The position numbers and the translations under genes are program-made. From an uncultured Acetatifactor sp. (GTDB taxonomy: Bacteria; Bacillota; Clostridia; Lachnospirales; Lachnospiraceae), in the NCBI GenBank assembly GCA_947594835.1, contig CANQEH010000009.1:37419-101418 (forward strand): 64,000 nt of DNA. Direction: 5' to 3'. Position 1 is the stretch's first letter; every line of letters starts with the position of its first letter. The notes beneath the pieces were generated by a model that was not told the origin of the DNA, did not search any database, and worked only from the letters and a program-made list of their open reading frames with translations. Shown here in pieces: positions 34,960 to 43,466 of the stretch.

Positions 34960-36867
34960 GTGGAGAAACAGGCGAGAACGGTTTTTATTTCAGAGGATGA
35001 CCAGTACTTATTTTCCCAGGGGACGCATTATGACATCTATAAAAAGCTGGGAGCCCACCTGTCAGAGGAGGACGGCAGGAGCGGCGTGTTTTTTGGCGTA
35101 TGGGCGCCCAATGCAGCCCAGGTGTATGTGGTAGGAAATTTCAACGGCTGGAACGAGGGATCCCATCCCATGAACCGCATGGGCAGCGTTGGGATCTGGA
35201 CGCTGTTTATTCCCGGTCTGGGGGAAGGGGAGCTCTATAAATTCCTCATTGTGACGCCGGACGGCAGAAGGCTGTACAAGGCGGATCCCTTTGCCAATTA
35301 TGCGGAGTTCAGGCCCGGCACCGCTTCCATTGTCACGGATCTGGAGGGCTTTCCCTGGCAGGATCAGAAATGGATGGAGAAGCGGGATAAAAAGGATATG
35401 CGCAAGGAGCCCCTGGCCATCTATGAGTGCCATATCGGTTCCTTTATGAAACACCCCAACGGAACCCCGGATGGGTTTTACAACTACCGCGAGTTTGCAG
35501 ACCGCATTGTGGAGTACTTAAAAGAGATGAAATACACCCACGTGGAGCTGATGGGGATCGCGGAACATCCCTTCGACGGCTCCTGGGGGTATCAGGTGAC
35601 CGGGTATTATGCGCCAACCTCCCGGTACGGCACGCCCAAAGACTTTATGTATCTGGTAGACGCCCTGCACAGGGCGGGAGTGGGCGTGATCTTAGACTGG
35701 GTGCCCGCCCATTTTGCAAGGGACGCCCATGGGCTGGCAGAATTTGACGGGCAGTGTATCTACGAGCACCCCGACACCAGGCTGGGAGAGCATCCCGACT
35801 GGGGAACCAAGATATTCAATTACGGCAAATACGAGGTAAAGAATTTCCTGATTGCCAATGTGCTGTACTGGCTGAGGGAGTTCCATGTGGACGGCATCCG
35901 GGTGGACGCGGTGGCCTCCATGCTGTATCTGGACTATGGGAAAAAGGACGGCCAGTGGCTTCCCAACAAGTACGGCGGAAACAAAAACCTGGAGGCCGTT
36001 GAGTTTTTCCGCCACATGAATTCCGTGGTTCGGGGCTCTTATCCCGGGTTTATGACCATTGCGGAGGAGTCCACTGCATGGCCCAACGTGACCGGCGAAG
36101 TAGGAGACGAGGGCCTGGGCTTTACTTTCAAGTGGAACATGGGCTGGATGCACGATTTCTGCGAATATATGAAGCTGGATCCCATCTATCGGAAGGGAGA
36201 CCACTACGGCATGACTTTCGCCATGAGCTACAATGAGAGCGAAAAGTATATCCTTCCTCTCTCCCACGACGAAGTGGTGCATTTGAAGTGCTCCATGGTG
36301 AACAAAATGCCGGGTTACCAGACGGATAAATACGCAAACCTCCGGGTGGGTTATACTTATATGTTTGGCCATGCGGGGAAAAAGCTGCTGTTCATGGGAC
36401 AGGATTTTGCCCAGGAGAGGGAGTGGAGCGAAGCCAGGGAGCTGGATTGGTTCCTGCTGGCAGAGAAACTCAACAGCGGAATGAAGGACTATGTGAGGGA
36501 ACTGCTGGAGATTTACCGCAAGTATCCGGCCATGTATGAATTGGACGAAAGCTGGGACGGATTTGAGTGGATGAACGCAGACGATGCGGAAAACAGCGTG
36601 TATTCCTTTGTGCGGAAATCTTCCAAGGGTACGGAAAACCTGCTTTACATCATGAATATGACGCCTGTGAAGCGGGAGGGCTATCGCGTGCCGGTGCCGA
36701 AGCACAAAAAGTACAAGCTGCTCTTAAACAGTGACGAGGAGCGCTTCGGGGGCTGGGGAAATGAGGCGCCTGCGGAGGTGGCTGCCGAGAAGGTGCCCTG
36801 CCATTATAAGGAGTATTCCATTGCCCTGGATCTGCCCCCTTACGGCGGGCTGATCTATCTGTTCTGA
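34960..36867 (+). CDS. glgB: 1,4-alpha-glucan (glycogen) branching enzyme
   Basis: 635-residue GH13 enzyme that makes alpha-1,6 branches in glycogen. An N-terminal CBM48 domain (GVWAPNAAQVYVVGNFNGWN) precedes the barrel. GH13 regions: VPAHFARD, DGIRVDAVASMLYLDYG with the nucleophile Asp, AEESTAWPNV with the acid Glu, and LPLSHDEVVH. The C-terminal beta domain ends at PYGGLIYLF. The GTG at 34960, nine bases after AAAGGCGG, is preferred over a TTG at 34936 that lies in the end of the previous gene. No other glycogen genes are in the window. Confidence 0.95.
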   Translation: MEKQARTVFISEDDQYLFSQGTHYDIYKKLGAHLSEEDGRSGVFFGVWAPNAAQVYVVGNFNGWNEGSHPMNRMGSVGIWTLFIPGLGEGELYKFLIVTPDGRRLYKADPFANYAEFRPGTASIVTDLEGFPWQDQKWMEKRDKKDMRKEPLAIYECHIGSFMKHPNGTPDGFYNYREFADRIVEYLKEMKYTHVELMGIAEHPFDGSWGYQVTGYYAPTSRYGTPKDFMYLVDALHRAGVGVILDWVPAHFARDAHGLAEFDGQCIYEHPDTRLGEHPDWGTKIFNYGKYEVKNFLIANVLYWLREFHVDGIRVDAVASMLYLDYGKKDGQWLPNKYGGNKNLEAVEFFRHMNSVVRGSYPGFMTIAEESTAWPNVTGEVGDEGLGFTFKWNMGWMHDFCEYMKLDPIYRKGDHYGMTFAMSYNESEKYILPLSHDEVVHLKCSMVNKMPGYQTDKYANLRVGYTYMFGHAGKKLLFMGQDFAQEREWSEARELDWFLLAEKLNSGMKDYVRELLEIYRKYPAMYELDESWDGFEWMNADDAENSVYSFVRKSSKGTENLLYIMNMTPVKREGYRVPVPKHKKYKLLLNSDEERFGGWGNEAPAEVAAEKVPCHYKEYSIALDLPPYGGLIYLF

Positions 36868-36890
36868 TCATCGGCAGAAGCAGAATAAAA

Positions 36891-36923
36891 GGCGGTATGG
36901 CTGATTGCTATACCGTCTTTTTG
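36891..36923 (+). terminator. Rho-independent terminator after glgB
   Basis: GGCGGTAT (36891-36898) pairs with ATACCGTC (36910-36917, one G-U pair), followed by five T residues. It also separates the convergent HD-GYP gene. Confidence 0.75.
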
Positions 36924-36932
36924 GTTTCAGGA

Positions 36933-38414
36933 TCAGGGTTTCCCGTTCAGATCTGCCTGTTCAAGCGCTTCTCCCAGATATTCTACCAGTTGTGCGTCCA
37001 CTTTGCCCTTGCAGGCCATATCCCGGAGGATATCGATAGCCTTTGGTCTGGGGATTGGCTTTTTATAGGGCCTGTCAGTGGCCGTCAGCGCGTCGTAGAT
37101 ATCGACGATGGTGAGGATCCTGATCTCAAGATCCAGTTCCTCGCCCTTTAAGTGGTTGGGATATCCGCTGCCGTCCAGATATTCATGGTGTGCGCCAGCC
37201 CACTTGGGCACCATGGAAAAGCCCTTATAAAACTGTACCTTGTCTAAGATTTTGGATGTCATGACCACATGGTTTTCCATCTCGCTGCGCTCCTCTGCCG
37301 TGAGCGTTCCGTTTCGGATGCTCAGGCAGGAAACCTCGTATTCCGTCAGGTAGGGGAGGACTGTACCGTCTTTATCAATGTACTCTTTCCGGGCGAGCTT
37401 TTGCACCTGGTCAAAGGTCTCATCGTCCACATAACCTGCCGTGTCGATCCGACGGATAAATTCCAGATCGCTGTCCAGATCCGCCAGCTGGGCTTCATAC
37501 TGTTTTTGCGTGATGCGCCCCCGAAGCATATCGATCTCGTACAGCGCCCGCAGCAGGCGGAAGCGGTCTTCCACCTTTTCCAGATGGGACTCCAGCCGGG
37601 TGGTCTTGTTCATGATGCTCAAGGGAACAACCATTTTGCCGATGTCGTGTACCAGTGCAGCCAGCAAAAGCTGCTCTTTGTCCGCCTCGTCAATGAAGAG
37701 ATCGCATTGTCCCTCTCTGTGGAGCTGTGTGATGTAATCTACTAAAATATTGACGTATTCCCTCACATTCCTGGTGTGCAGGGCATTGTAGGGTGTCTGT
37801 CTCTCCATCGCCGTGGTCAGCGCCTCGGCAAAGGAGTACATCTGGGCTTTCAACGCCTCCATGTAGGACAGATTGGTCAGTTCGATGGCCGCCATGGAGC
37901 CCAGGGAGCGGATGATGATCTCATACTGTTTGTCGAAAGCGACGACGCTGCCATCTTCATCCATGGCGTTGATCAGCTGCAGGACGCCGATCAACTCCTT
38001 TTCATTGTTTTCGATGGGCACCACAAGCTGGGACGTGGTGCGGTAGCCGGTGAGGCTGTCATACTGCCTGGGGCCGGAAAAGTCAAAGCGGTGGCTGTTG
38101 TAGACGTCGGGAATGTTGACCACTTCCCGGTGGATCGCCGAGTAGGAGCAGACATTTTTCTCCTCCAGGGGCACCGGAGGCATATCGGTGATCGGCTCCC
38201 CGTTCACGCCTCTGGCAATCCCCAGGGACAGGGTCTTCATCAGGCGGAAGTGCAGCTTGCCGTCCCGGTACAGGTACATGGTAGCGGCGTCACAGCGCGT
38301 GATCTCCATCCCGCTTTCCAGAATGGTGTTCAGGATCTGGTTGTTGTCCGTCTCCGTGGTGAGGCGGATCCCGATATTCAGTATCTTTTCAAAATCTTCA
38401 TAACATAACTGCAC
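36933..38414 (-). CDS. GAF-HD-GYP phosphohydrolase
   Basis: 493-residue cytoplasmic signalling protein. Residues 1-185 form a GAF sensor domain (CDAATMYLYRDGKLHF, TSQLVVPIENNEKELIGVLQL). The HD-GYP domain has HDIGK (256-260), His382 in NHVVMTSKIL and HHEYLDGSGYP (409-419), then ILTIVDIYDALTATDRPYKK. HD-GYP enzymes cleave cyclic di-GMP or related dinucleotides. The stretch between HDIGK and His382 is about 120 residues, longer than usual. Last gene of the five-gene minus-strand operon. The start is GTG after AAAGGGG, one base after the upstream stop, so translation is coupled. Confidence 0.9.
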   Translation of the reverse strand: MQLCYEDFEKILNIGIRLTTETDNNQILNTILESGMEITRCDAATMYLYRDGKLHFRLMKTLSLGIARGVNGEPITDMPPVPLEEKNVCSYSAIHREVVNIPDVYNSHRFDFSGPRQYDSLTGYRTTSQLVVPIENNEKELIGVLQLINAMDEDGSVVAFDKQYEIIIRSLGSMAAIELTNLSYMEALKAQMYSFAEALTTAMERQTPYNALHTRNVREYVNILVDYITQLHREGQCDLFIDEADKEQLLLAALVHDIGKMVVPLSIMNKTTRLESHLEKVEDRFRLLRALYEIDMLRGRITQKQYEAQLADLDSDLEFIRRIDTAGYVDDETFDQVQKLARKEYIDKDGTVLPYLTEYEVSCLSIRNGTLTAEERSEMENHVVMTSKILDKVQFYKGFSMVPKWAGAHHEYLDGSGYPNHLKGEELDLEIRILTIVDIYDALTATDRPYKKPIPRPKAIDILRDMACKGKVDAQLVEYLGEALEQADLNGKP

Positions 38415-38415
38415 T

Positions 38416-39213
38416 TTACACAGCCCCTTTCCTCATGGGGTAAATTCCATGCTGCCGCATAAATTCCAGGGATTCCTCCTGTGCGGGGTAACCGTTTACT
38501 TCTACTAACACCGACGGGGAGATCCCATATTCCTGAATGAGGCCGTCAAATTCTTCCCAGTCGATACGCCCGCTGCCCACAGGACGGTGCTGGTCGTTTG
38601 TCAGATCGTTGTCGTTAATGTGCATATGCCGTATATAAGGGGAGAGGGCTTCCATCCATTCCCGCCCCGGACAGCCGGAGATAATGGCGTGGGCATAATC
38701 CAGACAGACGCCGAAATTTTCCACCTTTTTCATCCGCTCCGCCAGTCCGGCCAGGACGTCCGGCGCCTCGTCAAACATATTTTCCATAAAAATCTGCCGC
38801 TGGGGAAACTGTTCTGCAATCTCGGTAAAAAACGCCGCGTTGCATTCCTGCCAGTTTTTCAGATAACCTGCGTTGCGGAACCGGCCCAGGCGTCCCGTGT
38901 GGAACACCACGCCCCGCACGCCCATGCGTTCTGCAATTTCCATGGACTGGCGGATCCGCAGCATGGATGCGTCCCGGATCAGCGGGTCGCTGCTGTGGAT
39001 GGTCACATCCAGAAATGCCCCGTGTATCGTATCCTGGCTGAAATCCCTGCCCAGGCCTCGGTAATATGCGATGATTTCCTCCTGTTTCTGGGGATCCGCC
39101 AACACCTGGGGCGAGAAGAAATCGTTGTATTCAAAAGCACACCCGTAACGGGCTGTCAAAGCGCCCTGACGCGCTATATCCGTCTTGTTCGGAATCAAAG
39201 ACAGCTTGTTCAT
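38416..39213 (-). CDS. Sugar phosphate isomerase/epimerase-like TIM barrel protein
   Basis: 265-residue protein of the AP-endonuclease-2 / xylose isomerase-like barrel family. Possible metal-site residues lie in DTIHGAFLDVTIHSSD, VVFHTGRLGR, IFMENMFDEAPD, CLDYAHAIIS, RHMHINDNDL and VLVEVNG. The substrate could be a sugar or cyclitol; it cannot be assigned. The ATG immediately follows the stop of the adenylate cyclase gene (TGAATG) with AGAGGAAA before it. Its place between a cyclase and an HD-GYP gene is unexpected for a metabolic enzyme. Confidence 0.85.
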   Translation of the reverse strand: MNKLSLIPNKTDIARQGALTARYGCAFEYNDFFSPQVLADPQKQEEIIAYYRGLGRDFSQDTIHGAFLDVTIHSSDPLIRDASMLRIRQSMEIAERMGVRGVVFHTGRLGRFRNAGYLKNWQECNAAFFTEIAEQFPQRQIFMENMFDEAPDVLAGLAERMKKVENFGVCLDYAHAIISGCPGREWMEALSPYIRHMHINDNDLTNDQHRPVGSGRIDWEEFDGLIQEYGISPSVLVEVNGYPAQEESLEFMRQHGIYPMRKGAV

Positions 39214-41025
39214 TCAAACTTTTCCTCTTTCTACTTTGTCAACCTGATATACAAAAACGCCCTTGCTCTTGCCCTTTAACGGGATCTCGCCGATAGGCGT
39301 CACCTCCACGCGGCCTTTGACTGCTTCGTACACATCGCCGCTGATGAGGATCTGGCCCGCCGCGGCATTGCTCTCCAGCCTTGCGGCTGTGTTCACGGTA
39401 TCGCCGATGGCGGTATAGTCCATACGGAATTCACATCCGATGTTTCCCACCACGGCATTGCCGCAGTGGACGCCGATCCCGAAGGAGACGGTTTTGTCGA
39501 ACCGCTCCCGGAATTTCTGGGAGAGGGCGTTGGCGCCTGCCCGCATATCCCACGCGGTGCAGACGGCCCGGAAGATATAGTCGTCCAGGTCAAACGGCGC
39601 ATTGAACACCGCCATGGTAGCGTCTCCCACGAATTTGTCCAGTGTGCCCCCGTTGTCAAAAATGGCCTGTGTGGTCAGGGAGAGATATTCATTTAAGATT
39701 TCCACCACCTCTTCGGGACTTAAGTGCTCCGACAGGGTAGTGAAGCCCCGGATATCCACAAACAGCGCCGCAATGTGGCGGTTTTCCCCGCCCAGTACCA
39801 GGTCGAAGTCCCGGTCTTTGCTGATCTTATCCACCACCTGGGGCGCTACATACTGCTTAAATACATTGACCACGCGCCGCCTGCGCATGATTTCCGCCAT
39901 ATACCCGCGGATCATCTGGATGGCCCAGATCACAAGCAGACACAGGGGAAGGAGCACGGCGGGAACCACCCAGCCGTTCCGATAGAGCATCCGCACCGCG
40001 AACAGGTCCGCCGCTGTCAGCAGGGCCAGAACCGCCGCAGAATAGCGCAATTTAAGCTTTTCCGTGCACAGATAGAACAGGCCGCACAACAGAGCGCCCA
40101 CAAGGGCGAAGGCTGCGGCGGAAATGGGAAGCTGGGTCTTTCCCTCCAGCAAAGCTTCAATGATGTTTGCGTGGATCTCAACACCGTACATCTGGCTGCC
40201 GTGGTTGATGGCGGTCATGTAAGCGTCCTGCATCCCGACGGCATAAGCGCCCACCAGCACGATGGCATCCTGGAACATGGCGGCGTCTACCGTCCCGTCC
40301 AGCACATCCGCCAGAGAGATCATGCTGTAACTCCCGGCCCCGCCGGAATAAGTAAAGTAAAACCGATTGTTCCGCTCATAGGTAGGGGGCATGACGGCCT
40401 CTGCGCCAATATGGGCCTGATAAGCCGCATAGGTCTGGTAGGAGAGGCTGTAAACGGTTTCTCCATCCTGTTCCAGATAGGCCATGGCCTGCCGCACATA
40501 GCCGTCCGTGTCCACATAGGTATTGGCGAAACCGCGGGTCACTTCCTCTTTGAGGCTGTCGTAAGGCTCGATCACATGATCCACATAATAGGGATTGTAG
40601 ATGACCTTGCCCTTTTCGTCCCGCTCCGGCTGTTCCTTGAAGGAAAAACTCATGGCGGAAATGACATTTCCCGCTTCTTTACAGGCCTGGGCAAACTGAT
40701 TGTCCGCCTGTTCATCCGCCTTCTCGCTGTAAAGAATATCGAAGGTGATGACAGCGGGTCCGCCGCCCGGGGCGTCTTTTAAGATGGAGACAAGCCGGGC
40801 CGGGATTTCCCTGCTCCAGGTGTTGATGGGGCCGTATTGGTCCAATGTCTTGTCGTCGATACCAACGATATAGATTTTTTTGTTGGTGACTGTCTCCCGC
40901 TGATTCCATATATCGGATAACCCTATGTCAATATGCTTTGATGTGCCGAAATATAGAAATGCAAAAGAGGTCAGAAGAACGGCGGCTGTAACCGCCGCCG
41001 TTTTCTTAAGGCGTATATGCTTCAT
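39214..41025 (-). CDS. CHASE2-domain class III adenylate cyclase
   Basis: 603-residue membrane cyclase. TM1 lies near residues 9-26, an extracytoplasmic CHASE2 sensor to about 295, three TM segments to about 372, then a class III catalytic domain. Metal-binding Asp424 (LFVDIRGFTTLS) and Asp468 (DKFVGDATMAVFNAP), adenine-selecting Lys464 and Asp542 (AIGDTVNTAARLE) and the transition-state Arg549 are all present, so the domain should be active and specific for ATP, making cAMP. The ATG at 41025 gives a normal N-terminus; the longer frame overlaps the FecR gene. It is downstream of a FecR-domain gene, a pairing known from other phyla. Confidence 0.92.
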   Translation of the reverse strand: MKHIRLKKTAAVTAAVLLTSFAFLYFGTSKHIDIGLSDIWNQRETVTNKKIYIVGIDDKTLDQYGPINTWSREIPARLVSILKDAPGGGPAVITFDILYSEKADEQADNQFAQACKEAGNVISAMSFSFKEQPERDEKGKVIYNPYYVDHVIEPYDSLKEEVTRGFANTYVDTDGYVRQAMAYLEQDGETVYSLSYQTYAAYQAHIGAEAVMPPTYERNNRFYFTYSGGAGSYSMISLADVLDGTVDAAMFQDAIVLVGAYAVGMQDAYMTAINHGSQMYGVEIHANIIEALLEGKTQLPISAAAFALVGALLCGLFYLCTEKLKLRYSAAVLALLTAADLFAVRMLYRNGWVVPAVLLPLCLLVIWAIQMIRGYMAEIMRRRRVVNVFKQYVAPQVVDKISKDRDFDLVLGGENRHIAALFVDIRGFTTLSEHLSPEEVVEILNEYLSLTTQAIFDNGGTLDKFVGDATMAVFNAPFDLDDYIFRAVCTAWDMRAGANALSQKFRERFDKTVSFGIGVHCGNAVVGNIGCEFRMDYTAIGDTVNTAARLESNAAAGQILISGDVYEAVKGRVEVTPIGEIPLKGKSKGVFVYQVDKVERGKV

Positions 41026-41044
41026 GGTCTCTGGAATCTTTCCT

Positions 41045-42280
41045 TTACTTGGACTGCCACTGTAACGTGAGGTCTGCGGTGACGGGGGCGGAGAAGTCGT
41101 AAGCTGCTTCCCCATACGTCCAGTCTCCGTTTTCCGTGGGCATCAACAGGGGGCAGACAGCCGCGCGGCCATCCAGCACCCACTGGGTGGCAAAGGTTGC
41201 TCCATTGGATTGGAAAGTCACTTTGTGATATCCTGTCATATCTTCCTTTTGGGTATTGCCGCCGGAAGGAGCGGCGGTAGACGCCGGAGAGGAAGCCTGG
41301 GGCGTCTTGGAAGACCCATTATCCTGTGAAGTGGAAGGGGTTTCCTTCACGGCTTTCGGAGTCTGGGAGGGCTCGGCTGTCGGTGTGGCTGCCGGGGTTT
41401 TTTCCGGTGCCTGTGTGGAGACGGCGGAAGGGGTGGAAGACGGCTTTGCACTGCTTTGTGCAGGCTTTGCCGTTTCATCGGGCTTTGCCGTCCCATCAGC
41501 CGGTTCTGCAGTTTCCTTCGGCGCGTCCTGCCCGGCAGATGCCACGGAGGGCTCGGAACTGTCCGAAATGTCCTGCGTGTCCGCCTCTGTCCCCACCTCC
41601 AGGCTCTCTAACACCTGAAGGGCCTGGGAGGGAAGGCTCTCAAAGTCGATGGGAGCCGTCTCGGACATGGTGTTGTCCGCATAGACGTAAAGCTCCGTCC
41701 CGCCCTCTACCAGAACTTCCTGGGATTCCTCTGCGTCTGCGGGACGGGTAGCGACCTTGCCCCGGAAACAGGACAGCCTCGTCGTCTGGCCGCCCTGGCC
41801 GTCGTCTGCCAGTTCTGCACGATATATGGTGCCCCGCACCGCCATGACGGAGTTGGGGGTGATCGTTTCATAGGTGGCCCCTTCGCTCAAGGGATTCTGG
41901 ATCTCGTTGGTGATGGCTCCCTGGACTAACTGGATTTTGGTCTTGGAGTTTACGTCGTCGCCCTCTGCCGTCAGGACAAAAACGGTATCGGCCTCTGCGG
42001 TGATATATTTGTCGTTGTCCAGTTTCAGCCTCAGCAGGCTGTCGGGCTGTACGCACACCCGGTCGCCGGACTCCAGATACAGGTTTTCCGCCGCAGGGAT
42101 GGAGCCGACGCTGGCGCGTTCAATCACGGCGCTCCCCTCCATCTCATAGACCAGAATGGAGCGGTAAGAAGTCTCCCTGGAGGAAGAAAAGATCCCGATA
42201 ACTACTGCCGCCGCCGCGGCCAGCAGGACGCCGCCTGCGATCAAAAGTGTTTTTTTAGATGGCATTTTCTTTGTCGTCAT
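41045..42280 (-). CDS. FecR-domain protein with Ser/Thr/Pro-rich stalk
   Basis: 411-residue membrane-anchored exported protein. One N-terminal TM segment (TLLIAGGVLLAAAAAVVIGI) is followed by a FecR domain (residues about 40-190: GDRVCVQPDSLLRLKLDNDK, VQGAITNEI, SVMAVRGTIYRAEL, LSCFRGKVATRP). A long Thr/Ser/Pro/Ala linker lies at about 240-345. The C-terminal 60 residues (GYHKVTFQSNGATFATQWVL, DWTYGEAAYDFSAPVTADL) look like a Listeria-Bacteroides-type surface repeat. FecR domains relay signals outside the membrane; here the neighbour is a CHASE2 cyclase 19 bases away. It lacks LPXTG. Confidence 0.88.
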   Translation of the reverse strand: MTTKKMPSKKTLLIAGGVLLAAAAAVVIGIFSSSRETSYRSILVYEMEGSAVIERASVGSIPAAENLYLESGDRVCVQPDSLLRLKLDNDKYITAEADTVFVLTAEGDDVNSKTKIQLVQGAITNEIQNPLSEGATYETITPNSVMAVRGTIYRAELADDGQGGQTTRLSCFRGKVATRPADAEESQEVLVEGGTELYVYADNTMSETAPIDFESLPSQALQVLESLEVGTEADTQDISDSSEPSVASAGQDAPKETAEPADGTAKPDETAKPAQSSAKPSSTPSAVSTQAPEKTPAATPTAEPSQTPKAVKETPSTSQDNGSSKTPQASSPASTAAPSGGNTQKEDMTGYHKVTFQSNGATFATQWVLDGRAAVCPLLMPTENGDWTYGEAAYDFSAPVTADLTLQWQSK

Positions 42281-42308
42281 ATATCAGATACCTCGCTCTG
42301 CGATCGCC

Positions 42309-43223
42309 TTATTGCTGTTTCCACCAATTTTTCCACCAAGTGCTCCAGTCGAAATCCCGGTAATTACCCAAGGTGTAAAAACCGGGATTTTTTACATAAA
42401 CCGTGATGCCGCCGGTATACATATTGGGGTCTGCGGCTCCCTCCTGATTCATCGTCCAGGTGCCGCCTGCAAGGGTATAGGGGGTTTTGGCATTCAGGTA
42501 ATAACGCTGGGAGTGGTCGATTTGGCCATTCACTGGCGTGTAGGCATCGATCATGATAAAGACTCTGGCAGATGCTTCGTTTCCGGCGGCATCTTTGGCC
42601 TTTATCACACAGCTGTTGGAATACCCTTGTGTCTCTACTGTGTAGCGGCCTTGTGCGTCAGGCTTTGCAGCCACGGGGTTTTCATTAAAAAACACTTCGA
42701 CGGAAGTCAGGTCGTCTACGGTAAAGGTGGTGCCGATGGGGTACGTTTCACCAGCGGTTATCCCCACAAAAACAGGCGACGTGGTGTCCACGGTAGCACA
42801 GCAGCAGTGATAGGTGACCGTTTCTTCAACAGAAACCTGCAGGTACAAAAGATACTTGCCGTCACCGGGAAGCTGGATCCTTTTATCGGAAAGGGGCGTC
42901 CATTGCAGCCCGGAAAGATCCGCCTCATTTTTGACATCTGCTCCACCAGTCTGGTCTAAAATGTAGGATACGGTGCCGGGCGCCTCCACAGTGAAAGCAC
43001 CGTCGTATCCATCTTGAGAAAATACTTGCTGTCCGTAGTCTGCCTTCTGTCCGTTTGGCGTCTGGACGTTCAGAGGCCGCCCGCCGCATTGGACGGTGAC
43101 TGTCGGCGCACTGGCCATTTCAGCGGCCCGCGTGACCCCCGAAGGGATCATGAAGCCAAGAAACGCTGCAAGCGCAAAGGAACATCCCAGCGCACTCCAT
43201 TTTTTCCATTTCATTTTTGTCAT
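42309..43223 (-). CDS. Secreted protein with Ig-like domains, unknown
   Basis: 304-residue protein with a signal peptide (SALGCSFALAAFLGFMIP then SGVTRAAEMA, probable cleavage after RAA-E or nearby). The mature part is beta-rich: DTTSPVFVGITAGETYPIG and YSNSCVIKAKDAAGNEASARVF are typical of bacterial Ig-like domains found in surface proteins. The C-terminus is Trp-rich (DWSTWWKNWWKQQ), which is unusual. First gene of the operon leading to FecR and cyclase genes. ATG at 43223 after GAGGAGC; a TTG two codons upstream is less likely. Confidence 0.75.
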   Translation of the reverse strand: MTKMKWKKWSALGCSFALAAFLGFMIPSGVTRAAEMASAPTVTVQCGGRPLNVQTPNGQKADYGQQVFSQDGYDGAFTVEAPGTVSYILDQTGGADVKNEADLSGLQWTPLSDKRIQLPGDGKYLLYLQVSVEETVTYHCCCATVDTTSPVFVGITAGETYPIGTTFTVDDLTSVEVFFNENPVAAKPDAQGRYTVETQGYSNSCVIKAKDAAGNEASARVFIMIDAYTPVNGQIDHSQRYYLNAKTPYTLAGGTWTMNQEGAADPNMYTGGITVYVKNPGFYTLGNYRDFDWSTWWKNWWKQQ

Positions 43224-43266
43224 AATCAACGCTCCTCAACGAATGCTTCTCGACTGTTTCTTTCCT

Positions 43267-43295
43267 ATTTTACACAGAATTTGGAAATCGGTCAA
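43267..43295 (-). promoter_or_regulatory. Promoter of the Ig-like/FecR/cyclase/HD-GYP operon
   Basis: Minus-strand TTGACC (43290-43295), 17-base spacer, TAAAAT (43267-43272), 44 bases before the first ATG. No further promoter is evident between the five closely packed genes. Confidence 0.7.
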
Positions 43296-43387
43296 TATCG
43301 GGATGAATTTTTTTCTGCGGGCCGGGCAGCCGCGTGGGCAGGGCGTCTTAAGTTATCGTCAGGGCGGGGGATCCTGGGGGAGGACGG

Positions 43388-43416
43388 TAAAGAAATCTGC
43401 CGCGATGTCCGAAATA
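43388..43416 (+). promoter_or_regulatory. Candidate sigma-28 type flagellar promoter
   Basis: TAAA (43388-43391), 17 bases, CCGAAATA (43409-43416), resembling the TAAA-n15-GCCGATAA flagellar consensus with two mismatches and one extra spacer base. It is 50 bases ahead of the FliK-like gene. Confidence 0.3.
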
Positions 43417-43466
43417 AAACATAGACGAAAAGAGAGCGGTTTTTGCCCCATGGAGGAGAGAACGGT

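Noticed and set aside
35692..36705. 337-codon minus-strand frame opposite glgB
   Set aside because: Complementary to a clear GH13 gene with every catalytic region; no independent coding signs.
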